Shown here: piece by piece, positions 36,250 to 45,159 of the stretch
How the letters are laid out: each line of letters starts with the position of its first letter
How positions within the stretch are numbered: position 1 is the stretch's first letter
Source of the DNA: a bacterium
Lineage (GTDB): Bacteria; Myxococcota_A; Bradymonadia; Bradymonadales; Bradymonadaceae
Assembly: GCA_030427705.1 (NCBI GenBank)
Contig: JAUIBR010000023.1
Span: 1-64,000, forward strand
Direction: 5' to 3'
Length of the DNA: 64,000 bases
The notes under the pieces: model-generated
Databases searched by the model: none
What the model was told of the DNA's origin: nothing
What the model saw: only the letters and a program-made list of their open reading frames with translations
Position numbers and translations under genes: made by a program

Positions 36250-39200
36250 ATGGCAAACCACAGACTAGGCGCATTTGAACTAAGGGCCCCCATCGCATCC
36301 GGTGGGATGGGCACGGTGTGGCTGGCCAAACACACGCACGCGCAATCGTTGGTGGCGGTAAAAGTCCTCTCGGATACCGATCCATTGTATGTGGAGGGCT
36401 TCCGACGTGAGGTGCAGGCCGTTGCGGGGCTGCAGCATCCGCGCATCGTTGATGTGTACGACTACGGCGTCATTGCCGATGAAGAGGCAAATGACGACCT
36501 CCCCCGCGGAAGCGCTTGGCTGGCGATGGAGCTTGCGACCCGTGGTTCCTTGGTCAACGCAGTCGGATTGTCGAACTTCGACGTCGTCCGGTCCGTGCTC
36601 TTCGATGTGCTCGACGCCCTCGCCCACTCACATGCTCGGCAGATTATCCACCGTGACATCAAGCCAGGTAACGTCCTTCTGGTCGAAGAGCGAGGCCTGG
36701 TGCGATGCAAACTTTCCGACTTCGGAATCGCCCACGCCAAGGGCGAAAGCCTCTCGACCCGAGAGGTGTTCGCATCTTCGGCCGGGACACCTTGGTATAT
36801 GCCGCCCGAGCAGATTGAGTCGCGGTGGCGCGATTACGGGCCGTGGACCGACCTCTATGCCGTTGGGTGTTTAGCCTACGAATTGGTGACCGGTTCTACG
36901 CCATTCACCAGCAACTCGGCGGTCGATGTCGCGCGAAAACAACTCTTCGAGGCACCACCGCCATTGCGTCCCCTTTTCGAGGTCCCAAGCGGCTTCGAGT
37001 CATGGGTTCAGCGACTGTTAAAGAAGAGCCCGATCGACCGTTTCCAACGGGCCGCGGACGCTGCGTGGGCGTTGCGGCAGATGAAACCAACAGTCACTCC
37101 GAATATCCAACTTGAAACGCCGACGATGGAGATCAGCGAAGAGTTGGACATCAGCGACTTTGATACACTGCCCGATCAAGCCAGCGCACACGTCACGCCG
37201 GGATTGATGGACACCACGTTGATGACCCTTCCGGTGATGCAGGCGAAACCCACGGAATTCCAAAGCGCACCGGGCGAAATGACGGCAGAACTCCCTGCCC
37301 TGCAGTTTCTGCCGGCGTTCTTCACGGTGCCCCCGATCACCGAAGAATGGCGACGTGGAGAGGAACTGCGCTCCCGTGGGCTGACCGGCGCCGGCCTTGG
37401 CTTGTTCGGACTACGAGAAACGCCATTTGTCGGCCGAGAAGTTGAGCGTGACGCGATTTGGGCGGAGTTGCGTGAGGCCGCCCGACACCGCTCATCACGC
37501 ACCGTGTTGGTTCAGGGCGCATCAGGCACAGGCAAGACTCGCCTGGCTGAATGGATGGCTCAACGTGCCGACGAGATGGGCTCTGCCACCGTGATTTGGG
37601 CACAACACGGGCCCACGCAAACGGCCGGTGCAGGGTTTCGCGGCGCAGTCGAGCGCTTTCTTGGCTGCGTCGGGTTGTCCATTAGCCGGACGTTTGAACG
37701 GGTACAGCGAACAATCAGCACTCGCGCCACCGACGCGCGCGAAATCCAAGAGCTGACGAACGCAACGGTCCGATTGCTGCGCCCCAACGCCGAGGGCAAC
37801 TCGTCGACGCCGGACTTTCTGTCGCAAAGCGAGATGTTCGCCACGGTGCTTCGCCTGCTCGAACTGCAAACCGCGTTCAGGCCGTGCATCGTCGTGGTGG
37901 ATGACGCGCAATGGGGGCATGAGTCGCTGCAGTTCATCCGATACGTGCAAAACCGACACTCCGCCGATGAAGGAATCCCGGTGCTGTTTCTGGTGACGGC
38001 TCGCGATGACATTTACGACCTCAGCGAATTGGAGCGCGGGGCACTCGCCGATCTCGCGTCGTCAGAATCGTGCACGCTCATCGACTTGAAACCCTTGGGC
38101 GAGAAGGACCACGTTCGCTATCTGGACGGAATACTTGGCTTAGCACCAGACACCCGTGAGTTCTTGCTGAAGCGGACGAAAGGCAGCCCGCTGTTCTCTT
38201 TGCACGTGCTGGAAGACTGGGTCGATCGTGGCTATCTGTCTCCGGGACCCGCCGGATACCAACTCAACCGCGAAGTCACGATGCCGCGTGACCTTTTCGA
38301 ACTATGGCTTACCCGCTTGCGGCGTGGGTTTGAATCGGAGCGCGAATACGAACACGGGCTGCGCGCGCTTGAGCTCGCCGCGGCGATGGGCCATGACGTT
38401 GAGGCTCGTGAATGGCGGGCCATCGCGGAGAGGCTGGGTATCAAGATTCCCGACGGCATGCTTGATGACCTGGCATCTCGCGGGCTCGTGCGCTGGACCC
38501 AAGCAGGTTGGGCGTTTGCCCATGGCTCGATCCGAGACGGCCTGATTATCTCGGCCCGGCAACACAAACGCGCCAAAGATCACCACCGCGCAATCGCGCT
38601 CTTCTTGGCTTCGAACAAACCTTCGCTGGGCAATGCCAGTCGGCGTGCGCGCCATCTACTTGAGGCTGGCGAAACGGAGCTTGCCATCACGCCACTATTG
38701 CAGGCGATCGATGCCTACACGGAATCAGGCCGTGCGAAGGAAGCGGCCGCGCTGGTCGAACAGGCACGAATCGCTATTACCGAGACTGGCCTACCGGCCA
38801 ATGATGAGCGTTATTGCAACCTCCTCCTGCAGCGAATGGTCTTGGACTCCGACCTGCACGGCGGTGAGTCGATCCCCAGGCTTGCCAAGAAGCTGCTCGA
38901 GAATACCGAAGATGGCCGCTGGCCGTCGCTTCGTTCGGGCGCGTTGCGCATGTTGTCGAAGTACTGGTTCCGGCAAGGCGACTACGAACAGGCTGTTGAT
39001 TTGGCCAAACGCGGTGCCGAGATTGCTCGGGATGCGCATGATCCCGCCGCCGAGGCCGAAGCCCTGAAGACCGGGGGTTGGTCGTACATATTCATGGATG
39101 ACCTCGAGAGTGCGAGCGACGCGTTTCATCGCGCGCTCGAGAAGTACCAATCATCAGGACATCGTCGTGGTTCGGCCGATGTGCTGGGAGCGCTGTCCGA

Positions 39201-39801
39201 GGTTTCGCGGCTCTTGGGCAATTACAACGAAGCCCGTCGCTTCGCGAGCTTGGCCCATCAAGCGCACCTGCAGGCTGGCGACCGATTTGGTGTCGCTGAC
39301 GCTCTAGCGTTCTTGGGGAACATCGCGTTCTCGGAAAACGATTTCGACGCGGCCGACAGGTATATGTCCGCCAGCGTAGAAATCCTGACTGTTTTGGGAC
39401 TCTCCATGGCGGAGAGCGTTCGGCTGCAGCTTGTGTACGCGCTGCTGCTTGGCGGTCGGGCGCGACAAGCTGACGCGCAACTATCCCGCTCCGAGGCCTA
39501 CTACGGGAGCAGCAACGATATCCACGGGCGTGAGATGACACAGGTCGCCCGCGCATGTCATTCTGCGTTCATGGCGAACACCGAAGGCTGGGACGAAAAG
39601 ATGCGGGAGCTCGATTGGGATATCATGGAGCGCATGTTCGATCCCGACCTTTCGCGCGTCGTTGAGCGTGCCGGAGACGAATGGAAAAAGCGTGGTGACT
39701 CAGACCGCGCGAAGGTTGCGTTCAATCTGGCGCACGTGTTGGCGTCTGATGACGACTCGCGGACCGGTGTTTTAAAGGCGAAACTCGGGGAGGTGCAGTG
39801 A
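36250..39801 (+). CDS. PknK-like Ser/Thr kinase with AAA-type ATPase and TPR regions
   Basis: A large 1183-residue soluble protein. The kinase domain (about 8-270) has GGMGTVWLA, the Lys in VAVKVL, HRD (134-136), DFG and GTPWYMPPE, so it should be catalytic. A linker of about 120 residues follows. An AAA/STAND-type ATPase then has the Walker A GASGTGKT (about 422-429) and an acidic Walker B (IVVVDDAQWG). Helical repeats of TPR type fill about 790-1170. The order kinase-ATPase-TPR matches PknK-like or guanylate-cyclase-like STAND regulators, which phosphorylate partners and respond to nucleotides. The final gene of the run overlaps its stop by GTGA. Confidence 0.9.
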   Translation: MANHRLGAFELRAPIASGGMGTVWLAKHTHAQSLVAVKVLSDTDPLYVEGFRREVQAVAGLQHPRIVDVYDYGVIADEEANDDLPRGSAWLAMELATRGSLVNAVGLSNFDVVRSVLFDVLDALAHSHARQIIHRDIKPGNVLLVEERGLVRCKLSDFGIAHAKGESLSTREVFASSAGTPWYMPPEQIESRWRDYGPWTDLYAVGCLAYELVTGSTPFTSNSAVDVARKQLFEAPPPLRPLFEVPSGFESWVQRLLKKSPIDRFQRAADAAWALRQMKPTVTPNIQLETPTMEISEELDISDFDTLPDQASAHVTPGLMDTTLMTLPVMQAKPTEFQSAPGEMTAELPALQFLPAFFTVPPITEEWRRGEELRSRGLTGAGLGLFGLRETPFVGREVERDAIWAELREAARHRSSRTVLVQGASGTGKTRLAEWMAQRADEMGSATVIWAQHGPTQTAGAGFRGAVERFLGCVGLSISRTFERVQRTISTRATDAREIQELTNATVRLLRPNAEGNSSTPDFLSQSEMFATVLRLLELQTAFRPCIVVVDDAQWGHESLQFIRYVQNRHSADEGIPVLFLVTARDDIYDLSELERGALADLASSESCTLIDLKPLGEKDHVRYLDGILGLAPDTREFLLKRTKGSPLFSLHVLEDWVDRGYLSPGPAGYQLNREVTMPRDLFELWLTRLRRGFESEREYEHGLRALELAAAMGHDVEAREWRAIAERLGIKIPDGMLDDLASRGLVRWTQAGWAFAHGSIRDGLIISARQHKRAKDHHRAIALFLASNKPSLGNASRRARHLLEAGETELAITPLLQAIDAYTESGRAKEAAALVEQARIAITETGLPANDERYCNLLLQRMVLDSDLHGGESIPRLAKKLLENTEDGRWPSLRSGALRMLSKYWFRQGDYEQAVDLAKRGAEIARDAHDPAAEAEALKTGGWSYIFMDDLESASDAFHRALEKYQSSGHRRGSADVLGALSEVSRLLGNYNEARRFASLAHQAHLQAGDRFGVADALAFLGNIAFSENDFDAADRYMSASVEILTVLGLSMAESVRLQLVYALLLGGRARQADAQLSRSEAYYGSSNDIHGREMTQVARACHSAFMANTEGWDEKMRELDWDIMERMFDPDLSRVVERAGDEWKKRGDSDRAKVAFNLAHVLASDDDSRTGVLKAKLGEVQ

Positions 39802-41090
39802 GAGTTTTCGCCCTGATTTTCCTGTTCATACTTGGGTGCGGTGGGTCAGAAGAAGTGGTCGACAAGCCACCCATCGAAAAGAAATCCGTGATTGAACAAG
39901 CGCAGTTGCCAGAACCTGAGCCAGACCGCGACGAATTCGTCATCCTGCATCGAAACAAACCGGTTTACCTCGCCCCAAATGATGACGCGCCTTTCGTTCA
40001 GTATCGAACGGAAGAAGACCAGAAAGCGTTCAACGAGAAACGCCGAGAAGCGGCCGAAAAGCGTGCCGAAAAGCAACAAGAGCGGTACGAAAAAGAGATT
40101 GAACGCGAGAAGAAGCGTCTGAAACGGATCAAGGACCCTGACGATCGCGAAGAGTACGTACGAAAGCGTCGTGATAGCCGCGCACGCCGATATATCAAGT
40201 CGATCCACAAACAGGCAAAGCGCAGCAAAGAAGGGCACCCAAACTCCCGGTTTATTGTCTATCGAATACTTGAGGACCAAGGTGACTGGCTGGCGGTCGA
40301 GACGCTGTCAAAGAACGAACAACGTGACCAATGCTACTCCGGCGGGCATCCGGGGCTCAGTCAGATTTCGGCAAAACTTTGGGTGAAACGAAAGGACCTG
40401 TCCGAAGTCACTGTGCGCCGGGAGGCTTACCAGGTTTGGCGCGGCAGCGAAGTGAAACTCGCGCCCGGGGTGGTCGTAACGAAGAGCGGCAAGCGGCACG
40501 TCGCATTCGTGGATGGTTTCCAGGTTGAGCTCAAAGTGCCTGAAGATGCGCGTTCGGATCGTTTCAGCTCGCGCTCGTTTTTCGAGGCGCCGTTCACAGA
40601 CACAACATTCACCGACATCGCGCTTGCTGAGGGTCAGCTCAAGGTGTCGCGCAATCAATCGCTGCCGCCCAATCCCTACTTCGATCTGTACGTCACTGGC
40701 ACGCTGTGGGTCGGAAAGAAGTTCTTCGCGTCCACACAAACTCCTTGTGCCGAGTTCACCGTTCACGCTGAGGAGGCGATGCTTGAGCCCGTTGGTCGCC
40801 GTGGCGCGATGCGGTTGGGTGGCGCCGGAGATGACGTCATTCCGCCTTGGGTCGATCGAGGAGTCACCGTGTACACGGCCGAGGGTGAGGAGCTTGGCAA
40901 GACAACCGGCGAGCAATCACTTGGCCACGAACTGAAGCCACGTGGGGACCGACGGTGTTTTGAACAGAACGTGTTCAAGGCCAAAAAGAAGAAACGACGT
41001 CGCAAAAAGCGCAGTAAGCCGCCTAAAGGTCATACCTTTGAGATCTGTATCCCCGCAAACGATGTGAGCGATAAGCCGCCTGGACCTTAG
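39798..41090 (+). CDS. Lipoprotein with charged coiled-coil segment
   Basis: A 430-residue lipoprotein; the short signal ends ILGC (C14). Residues about 70-135 are a long Arg/Glu/Lys-rich coiled coil (REAAEKRAEKQQERYEKE). Beta-rich parts follow with aromatic strands and a Cys pair (QRDQCYSGGHPG near 180). The C-terminus has a basic stretch (KKKKRRRKKRSK). It starts at GTG 39798, overlapping the kinase stop, and so is probably co-regulated with the kinase. It may be a partner or substrate. No family recognised. Confidence 0.8.
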   Translation: MRVFALIFLFILGCGGSEEVVDKPPIEKKSVIEQAQLPEPEPDRDEFVILHRNKPVYLAPNDDAPFVQYRTEEDQKAFNEKRREAAEKRAEKQQERYEKEIEREKKRLKRIKDPDDREEYVRKRRDSRARRYIKSIHKQAKRSKEGHPNSRFIVYRILEDQGDWLAVETLSKNEQRDQCYSGGHPGLSQISAKLWVKRKDLSEVTVRREAYQVWRGSEVKLAPGVVVTKSGKRHVAFVDGFQVELKVPEDARSDRFSSRSFFEAPFTDTTFTDIALAEGQLKVSRNQSLPPNPYFDLYVTGTLWVGKKFFASTQTPCAEFTVHAEEAMLEPVGRRGAMRLGGAGDDVIPPWVDRGVTVYTAEGEELGKTTGEQSLGHELKPRGDRRCFEQNVFKAKKKKRRRKKRSKPPKGHTFEICIPANDVSDKPPGP

Positions 41091-41944
41091 TCCATCAAGC
41101 CATGTTGACGCAGAACGTTCTGCATGCGGTCTGGAAACGCGCCGCCGGCGATGCCCATGAAGAGCGCAAACCAAACGGCGATCATGAACGTCTCACCCAA
41201 ACCGCCTGTGAACGTCGCTCCCTGAAGAGCGCTGTTTAGAATACCGAGCAGAATCCCAGCCAAACCGCCTGCGATAAACCCGCTGGCGCCAAAGATAATC
41301 CGCATCTTCTGGGTCGGAGTGTCGTCAGGATTTCGCCATCCCGAGGTCAGCTGGGCCATTGGACCACTCGCCGTTTCATCACTGGTCGCGCGGATGGTGT
41401 ACTTCTGCTGATCCACGTCCTCGACGATTGGAGCTGCAGGTGCGCCTGGCGCTGGAGCTGCCGGTGAAATCGAGTACTTCCCAGTGGTTGGACCCGGGGC
41501 AGCTGGCTGCACGGGCTGCTGTGCTGGCGCCGCTGAAATCGAATACTTCCCCGTCGTCGCCGGTTGCTGCGGCTGCGGGAACTGTCCGCTGGGCGGCACG
41601 TTGTACCCCTGCTGTGGTTGTTGCGCTTGTGGCTGCGGGAACTGTCCGCTTGGCGGAACGTTGTAGCCCTGAGCCTGCTGCGGTTGAACCTGCTGCTGTT
41701 GACCAACGGGTGCGAACTGGCCCGTCGGCGGGACATGATAGCCCTGCTGTTGCGCTGGCGCTTGTTGCGGCGGCGGCGCCTGGTTCAAAAACTGACTGAC
41801 CGGCATCGCGCCACTGGGGTTATTGGGAAAGCCCGCATTCCCTTGCGGCTGTGCCGGTTGCTGGGCCGCCGGTCCCTTCACCGCGCGGTTTGCAGACGTG
41901 ATCACGCCTTCGGGAAACCCGTTGTTGTCGTTGTTGTCAGCCAT
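41087..41944 (-). CDS. Pro/Gln-rich repeat protein with C-terminal membrane spans
   Basis: A 285-residue protein. The first 180 residues are low-complexity Pro/Gln/Ala with repeats of QGYNVPPSGQFPQPQ type (three copies, one degenerate) and two TTGKYSIS copies, and QKYTIRA resembles a further copy. The last 75 residues carry two membrane segments joined by a short loop (IIFGASGFIAGGLAGILLGI and the FMIAVWFALFMGIAGGAFP region). The N-terminal repeats may bind partners or the cell wall. No homologue recognised. Its stop overlaps the convergent lipoprotein's stop by four bases. Confidence 0.8.
   Translation of the reverse strand: MADNNDNNGFPEGVITSANRAVKGPAAQQPAQPQGNAGFPNNPSGAMPVSQFLNQAPPPQQAPAQQQGYHVPPTGQFAPVGQQQQVQPQQAQGYNVPPSGQFPQPQAQQPQQGYNVPPSGQFPQPQQPATTGKYSISAAPAQQPVQPAAPGPTTGKYSISPAAPAPGAPAAPIVEDVDQQKYTIRATSDETASGPMAQLTSGWRNPDDTPTQKMRIIFGASGFIAGGLAGILLGILNSALQGATFTGGLGETFMIAVWFALFMGIAGGAFPDRMQNVLRQHGLMD
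41571..41750 (-). repeat. 60-bp-period DNA repeat inside the Pro/Gln-rich gene
   Basis: Two near-identical 40-base units (41571-41610 and 41631-41670), 60 bases apart, encode the QGYNVPPSGQFPQPQ repeats. A third, degenerate unit lies around 41711-41750. They differ by only a few bases, suggesting recent duplication or conversion. Confidence 0.8.
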
Positions 41945-41985
41945 ACCAATAGGTTACTCCCAAATTCTCTTGGGTGCAAAACCCG

Positions 41986-43368
41986 CTATCGCAGGTTGTA
42001 GAACTTCAGCTTAACCCGCGTTTCTGGGGCGCTCATTCCATCTGACCACGAGACCACGTAACGGTCGTTGCCCAAATGTGCCAATCCCGGTCCATAGGGA
42101 GGAATTGCTTTTGTCTCGATCGGCACGGTTACTGCTGTGCCCGGCATGAAGAATCCCTGCGGGTCCACCGAGAACGGCTGAATCATCACTTCATTATCGA
42201 TGGGCGACTGGTTGAATCGGAACCAGGCCACCGCACCGCCGGACGTGCCCGCAGCGATGTTTGGTCGGAAATTTACGAAGTTGTCCGAACCAAAGATCCC
42301 GCGTCGCGCGCCGTCTGCCGTAAGGTCGCGGACATTGATGTTCGCGTCAGTGGGCTCCAATGCTTGATAGGCGAGGAACAACTCGCCGTTTGGTCCAGGG
42401 TCCTTTGCGAGCTTTGAAAGCTCATTATTGGGTGACAACACGTCCGTGAAGATTGGCATCGCCTGGGCAGGCACAATGGATCCGGCGGAGATCGTCACGA
42501 ATGCAGAGCGCTTCGGCTCTTCCGCGGTCCCAGCATCCGGATCTGCGGGAACGAAACGAGTCCACGCGATGTAGAGTTCACCGTTCGGTAGCGCAGAAAC
42601 GGTCGGGTTTGACTGGTCGACACCTTTGTCAGCAAACGGAAAGAACGCCTCATCCACTCGAAAACCATCAAATCCAAAACGTTGCGCGACGATCTGCGAG
42701 TCTTCACCAAGCGCGGTCGCAACGACGACGGCTCCGTCGTCATACCCTGCAATATCGAGCTCCCAAATCGTCTCTGAAACGGGGTCTTCAACAGCACCAA
42801 TTGGGGTGACATCCGCTGGCGTCGAGAGACCGGGCACTCCGGTGGGTTCGAACCACTGATACTTCACCGCCTTCGGATTTGCCGTTGTGGGCTGAGATAC
42901 CCAGACCACGTGAATGCGATCCGCGTGGTAGTCGATTGCCGGGAAGTAGTTGCGACGACCACTGGCTGACTCGCTGATCTGAAGCGGCCCGACATCCACA
43001 GCACCATCACAACCGACGCGGGCGATAAACACGGCTTCGTCGTCGACCTGGTCGTTCTCAGGACGATTATATGCGACCCACACGCCGTTGCCGTCAAACG
43101 CAACCGACGAGTAGAACTGGCCGGTTCGCCCCAGGCTATCGACCGTGATGATGTCTTCGGTAATAGCGTCGCAGTCCCGAACTGCGTTGTTCATGCGCAT
43201 GTCGGCACCGGAATCAGGAACATCAAAATCCGAGGCCATGTCGGAACCACCCGTGTCACCCGCCATGTCTGAGCGGTTATTGGGTGACGTGTTGTTCTCG
43301 GAGCCTTTGTCGCTGTTGCCACAAGCCGCCAAGAGAGACACACAGATCACGAGGCAATACATTCGCAT
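41986..43368 (-). CDS. Propeller-like lipoprotein
   Basis: A 460-residue lipoprotein (signal ends LAAC, C16) with an Asn/Ser/Asp-rich linker after it. The body has repeated beta units that each end in a hydrophobic strand with Trp: GVWVAYNRP, ELYIAWTRF, ELFLAYQAL, GAVAWFRFN and YVVSWSDG. That pattern suggests a beta-propeller, of sialidase/exo-alpha or FG-GAP type. I start at ATG 43368, with GGAG eight bases upstream; an alternative ATG is two codons later. Ligand or enzymatic role unknown. Confidence 0.82.
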   Translation of the reverse strand: MRMYCLVICVSLLAACGNSDKGSENNTSPNNRSDMAGDTGGSDMASDFDVPDSGADMRMNNAVRDCDAITEDIITVDSLGRTGQFYSSVAFDGNGVWVAYNRPENDQVDDEAVFIARVGCDGAVDVGPLQISESASGRRNYFPAIDYHADRIHVVWVSQPTTANPKAVKYQWFEPTGVPGLSTPADVTPIGAVEDPVSETIWELDIAGYDDGAVVVATALGEDSQIVAQRFGFDGFRVDEAFFPFADKGVDQSNPTVSALPNGELYIAWTRFVPADPDAGTAEEPKRSAFVTISAGSIVPAQAMPIFTDVLSPNNELSKLAKDPGPNGELFLAYQALEPTDANINVRDLTADGARRGIFGSDNFVNFRPNIAAGTSGGAVAWFRFNQSPIDNEVMIQPFSVDPQGFFMPGTAVTVPIETKAIPPYGPGLAHLGNDRYVVSWSDGMSAPETRVKLKFYNLR

Positions 43369-43467
43369 TATTCTTACTCCAGTCCATTTCGAAGGGCGCA
43401 AGAAAAGCAGAACTGGCCAGTTCCTGCAACCCCTTGCCAGCATGCGGCGTGCGCGGCACCATAGGGC

Positions 43468-44382
43468 ATGCCCGAACCGCCTAAGCATCTGAAGCCGCCG
43501 CCGCCCGGAAATCCCAAGCCGCCGGCGGAAAAGCCACCCGCCCCCACCGAGGAGCCGGACTATTCGGCCTACGACACCCCTGCCCCTCAGAAGTCGAGCG
43601 TGGCGACCTGGGCGATCGTTGTCGGCCTTTGCGCAGCAATGACCGGTGGCGTCTACTACGCGAGACCCTATATCTCGGGCGAAAAGGTCTGGGGCGAAGA
43701 AGACACCGAAGAGGTCGCCGCGAACGACACAGACGGAAAGCAGAAGAAAAAGAAGCGCAAGAAGCGCAAACGCCGCCGAAAGGCTAGAAAATCAAACGGG
43801 TCGAGTGTCGATTACTTCCTCGCGGATGACGACGAAGAGCACACCAGCCTTTTGGATGAAATCAGCGATGATGACCTGCCGGAAGACCACGAATTGGGCG
43901 GGAGCGACCGATTTCGTTTAGGCGAGGTCTTCGAGGACCATCCCGACGAAGTCTATGAAGAGGTTGAACCCCAACCACGCGAGAAATTTGTTCCGCCACC
44001 GGAAATGTACAATCCGAAGCGTGGGACCCGCTCGAGCGCGGTGTTTGGGAAGAAAGCGCCCAATGCCATCGAAATCTCGATGTCGACTCCCGATGATGCG
44101 GCGCCACTTCAGAGCGGGCAGATTACCAATGTCCTGACCGAGCGACGCTTGATGTCCTGCTACGATGATGTCGCGCGGAAAGTGCCGGAAATGAAAGGCC
44201 GCGTGAACCTGTCGATCCAAATTGACGGCAACGGACGGGTTAACTACGCGAAAGTCACGCGGTCCGAATTACGGTCAAACATGGTCGAGAACTGCATCGT
44301 CAAGCGGGTCTCACGAATGCGCTTTCCCAAGTCGAAAGGTGGACAGCGAACACGATTCAGCACCCACTTCGATTTCGACTAG
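43468..44382 (+). CDS. Membrane protein with AgmX/PglI-type C-terminal domain
   Basis: A 304-residue protein: a Pro-rich N-terminus (1-40), one membrane span (45-64), a highly basic stretch (about 91-108), an acidic region, and a C-terminal domain (about 205-304). That domain has the paired Cys (MSCYDDVARKVPEMKG and ENCIVKRV) and ends FPKSKGG. The tail is the same type as in the lipoprotein at 11506, but here on a bitopic protein. It is divergent from the propeller lipoprotein. No strong ribosome site is visible before the ATG. Likely envelope-associated; function unproven. Confidence 0.82.
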   Translation: MPEPPKHLKPPPPGNPKPPAEKPPAPTEEPDYSAYDTPAPQKSSVATWAIVVGLCAAMTGGVYYARPYISGEKVWGEEDTEEVAANDTDGKQKKKKRKKRKRRRKARKSNGSSVDYFLADDDEEHTSLLDEISDDDLPEDHELGGSDRFRLGEVFEDHPDEVYEEVEPQPREKFVPPPEMYNPKRGTRSSAVFGKKAPNAIEISMSTPDDAAPLQSGQITNVLTERRLMSCYDDVARKVPEMKGRVNLSIQIDGNGRVNYAKVTRSELRSNMVENCIVKRVSRMRFPKSKGGQRTRFSTHFDFD

Positions 44383-44436
44383 GCAGCACGCGCCGAAAGC
44401 CCCTAGAATGGGTTCAAATCCAAACTCTGGAAGTCT

Positions 44437-45105
44437 ATGTCTCGCGCAAATCGACGTGAACCTCGGGTTCCCATCAATCTAGCCGTTCGCCTCCAAACTG
44501 CTGCCGGTGAGGTCGAGTACAAGACCAAAAACGTCTCTTCGAGCGGTGTTTTCATCGTTTGTGAAGAACCCCTACCGCTGCGAAGGCTCGCTAGATTCCG
44601 AACGGTCTTGGACGACAATCGCGAATTGCAGATGCTTGGTCTCGTCGCGCACCGCATCAACCGGGCGGACGCCTCAGAACGCGGAACACAGCCGGGTATG
44701 GGCGTGCAACTCTACAGTGTCGGGGCCGAAACCGGAGAGCGTTGGCGGGACTTCGTTCGCGGACTGGTCGAACGCGACCCCGCGCTCATCAAAGCCATGG
44801 AAGAGCGCAATCTTCCACATATTCGCGTCCGCATGTCGTCTGCTGAAAAGCTCGCAAAATTCCAGACGAAGGATCTGCCACGCGCGATGTTCTTCTACCG
44901 AACGCCGGACCCGTTTCCAAAAGGCCAGAAGGTCATCTGCGAGATCTATCACGAAGGCTCGGAAGACCCATTTTCACTGTCCGGGACCGTCGGTGAGCGT
45001 GTCGAAGGCGGACGCCGAAAACGCGGTATGGAGATTCATCTCCATGATGTCGACGAAACAACCGTCGATAGATTTGCGGAGTTTGCCGCCCTTCTCTCGG
45101 AATAA
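44437..45105 (+). CDS. PilZ-domain protein (two PilZ-like modules)
   Basis: A 222-residue soluble protein. The N-terminal module has RREPRV followed 25 residues later by NVSSSGVFI, the RxxxR and (D/N)xSxxG pair that binds cyclic di-GMP. A second module (about 125-215) has a less complete pattern, with GRRKRGMEIHL. Such proteins turn c-di-GMP levels into changes in motility or polysaccharide output. The ATG follows GGAAG closely. It precedes Mpl by 54 bases. The second module may be non-binding. Confidence 0.85.
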   Translation: MSRANRREPRVPINLAVRLQTAAGEVEYKTKNVSSSGVFIVCEEPLPLRRLARFRTVLDDNRELQMLGLVAHRINRADASERGTQPGMGVQLYSVGAETGERWRDFVRGLVERDPALIKAMEERNLPHIRVRMSSAEKLAKFQTKDLPRAMFFYRTPDPFPKGQKVICEIYHEGSEDPFSLSGTVGERVEGGRRKRGMEIHLHDVDETTVDRFAEFAALLSE

Positions 45106-45159
45106 TCCGACCTCATTTCTGCAGTTGGACATGACGTCCCAAATTCGCAAGGAGCGCGA

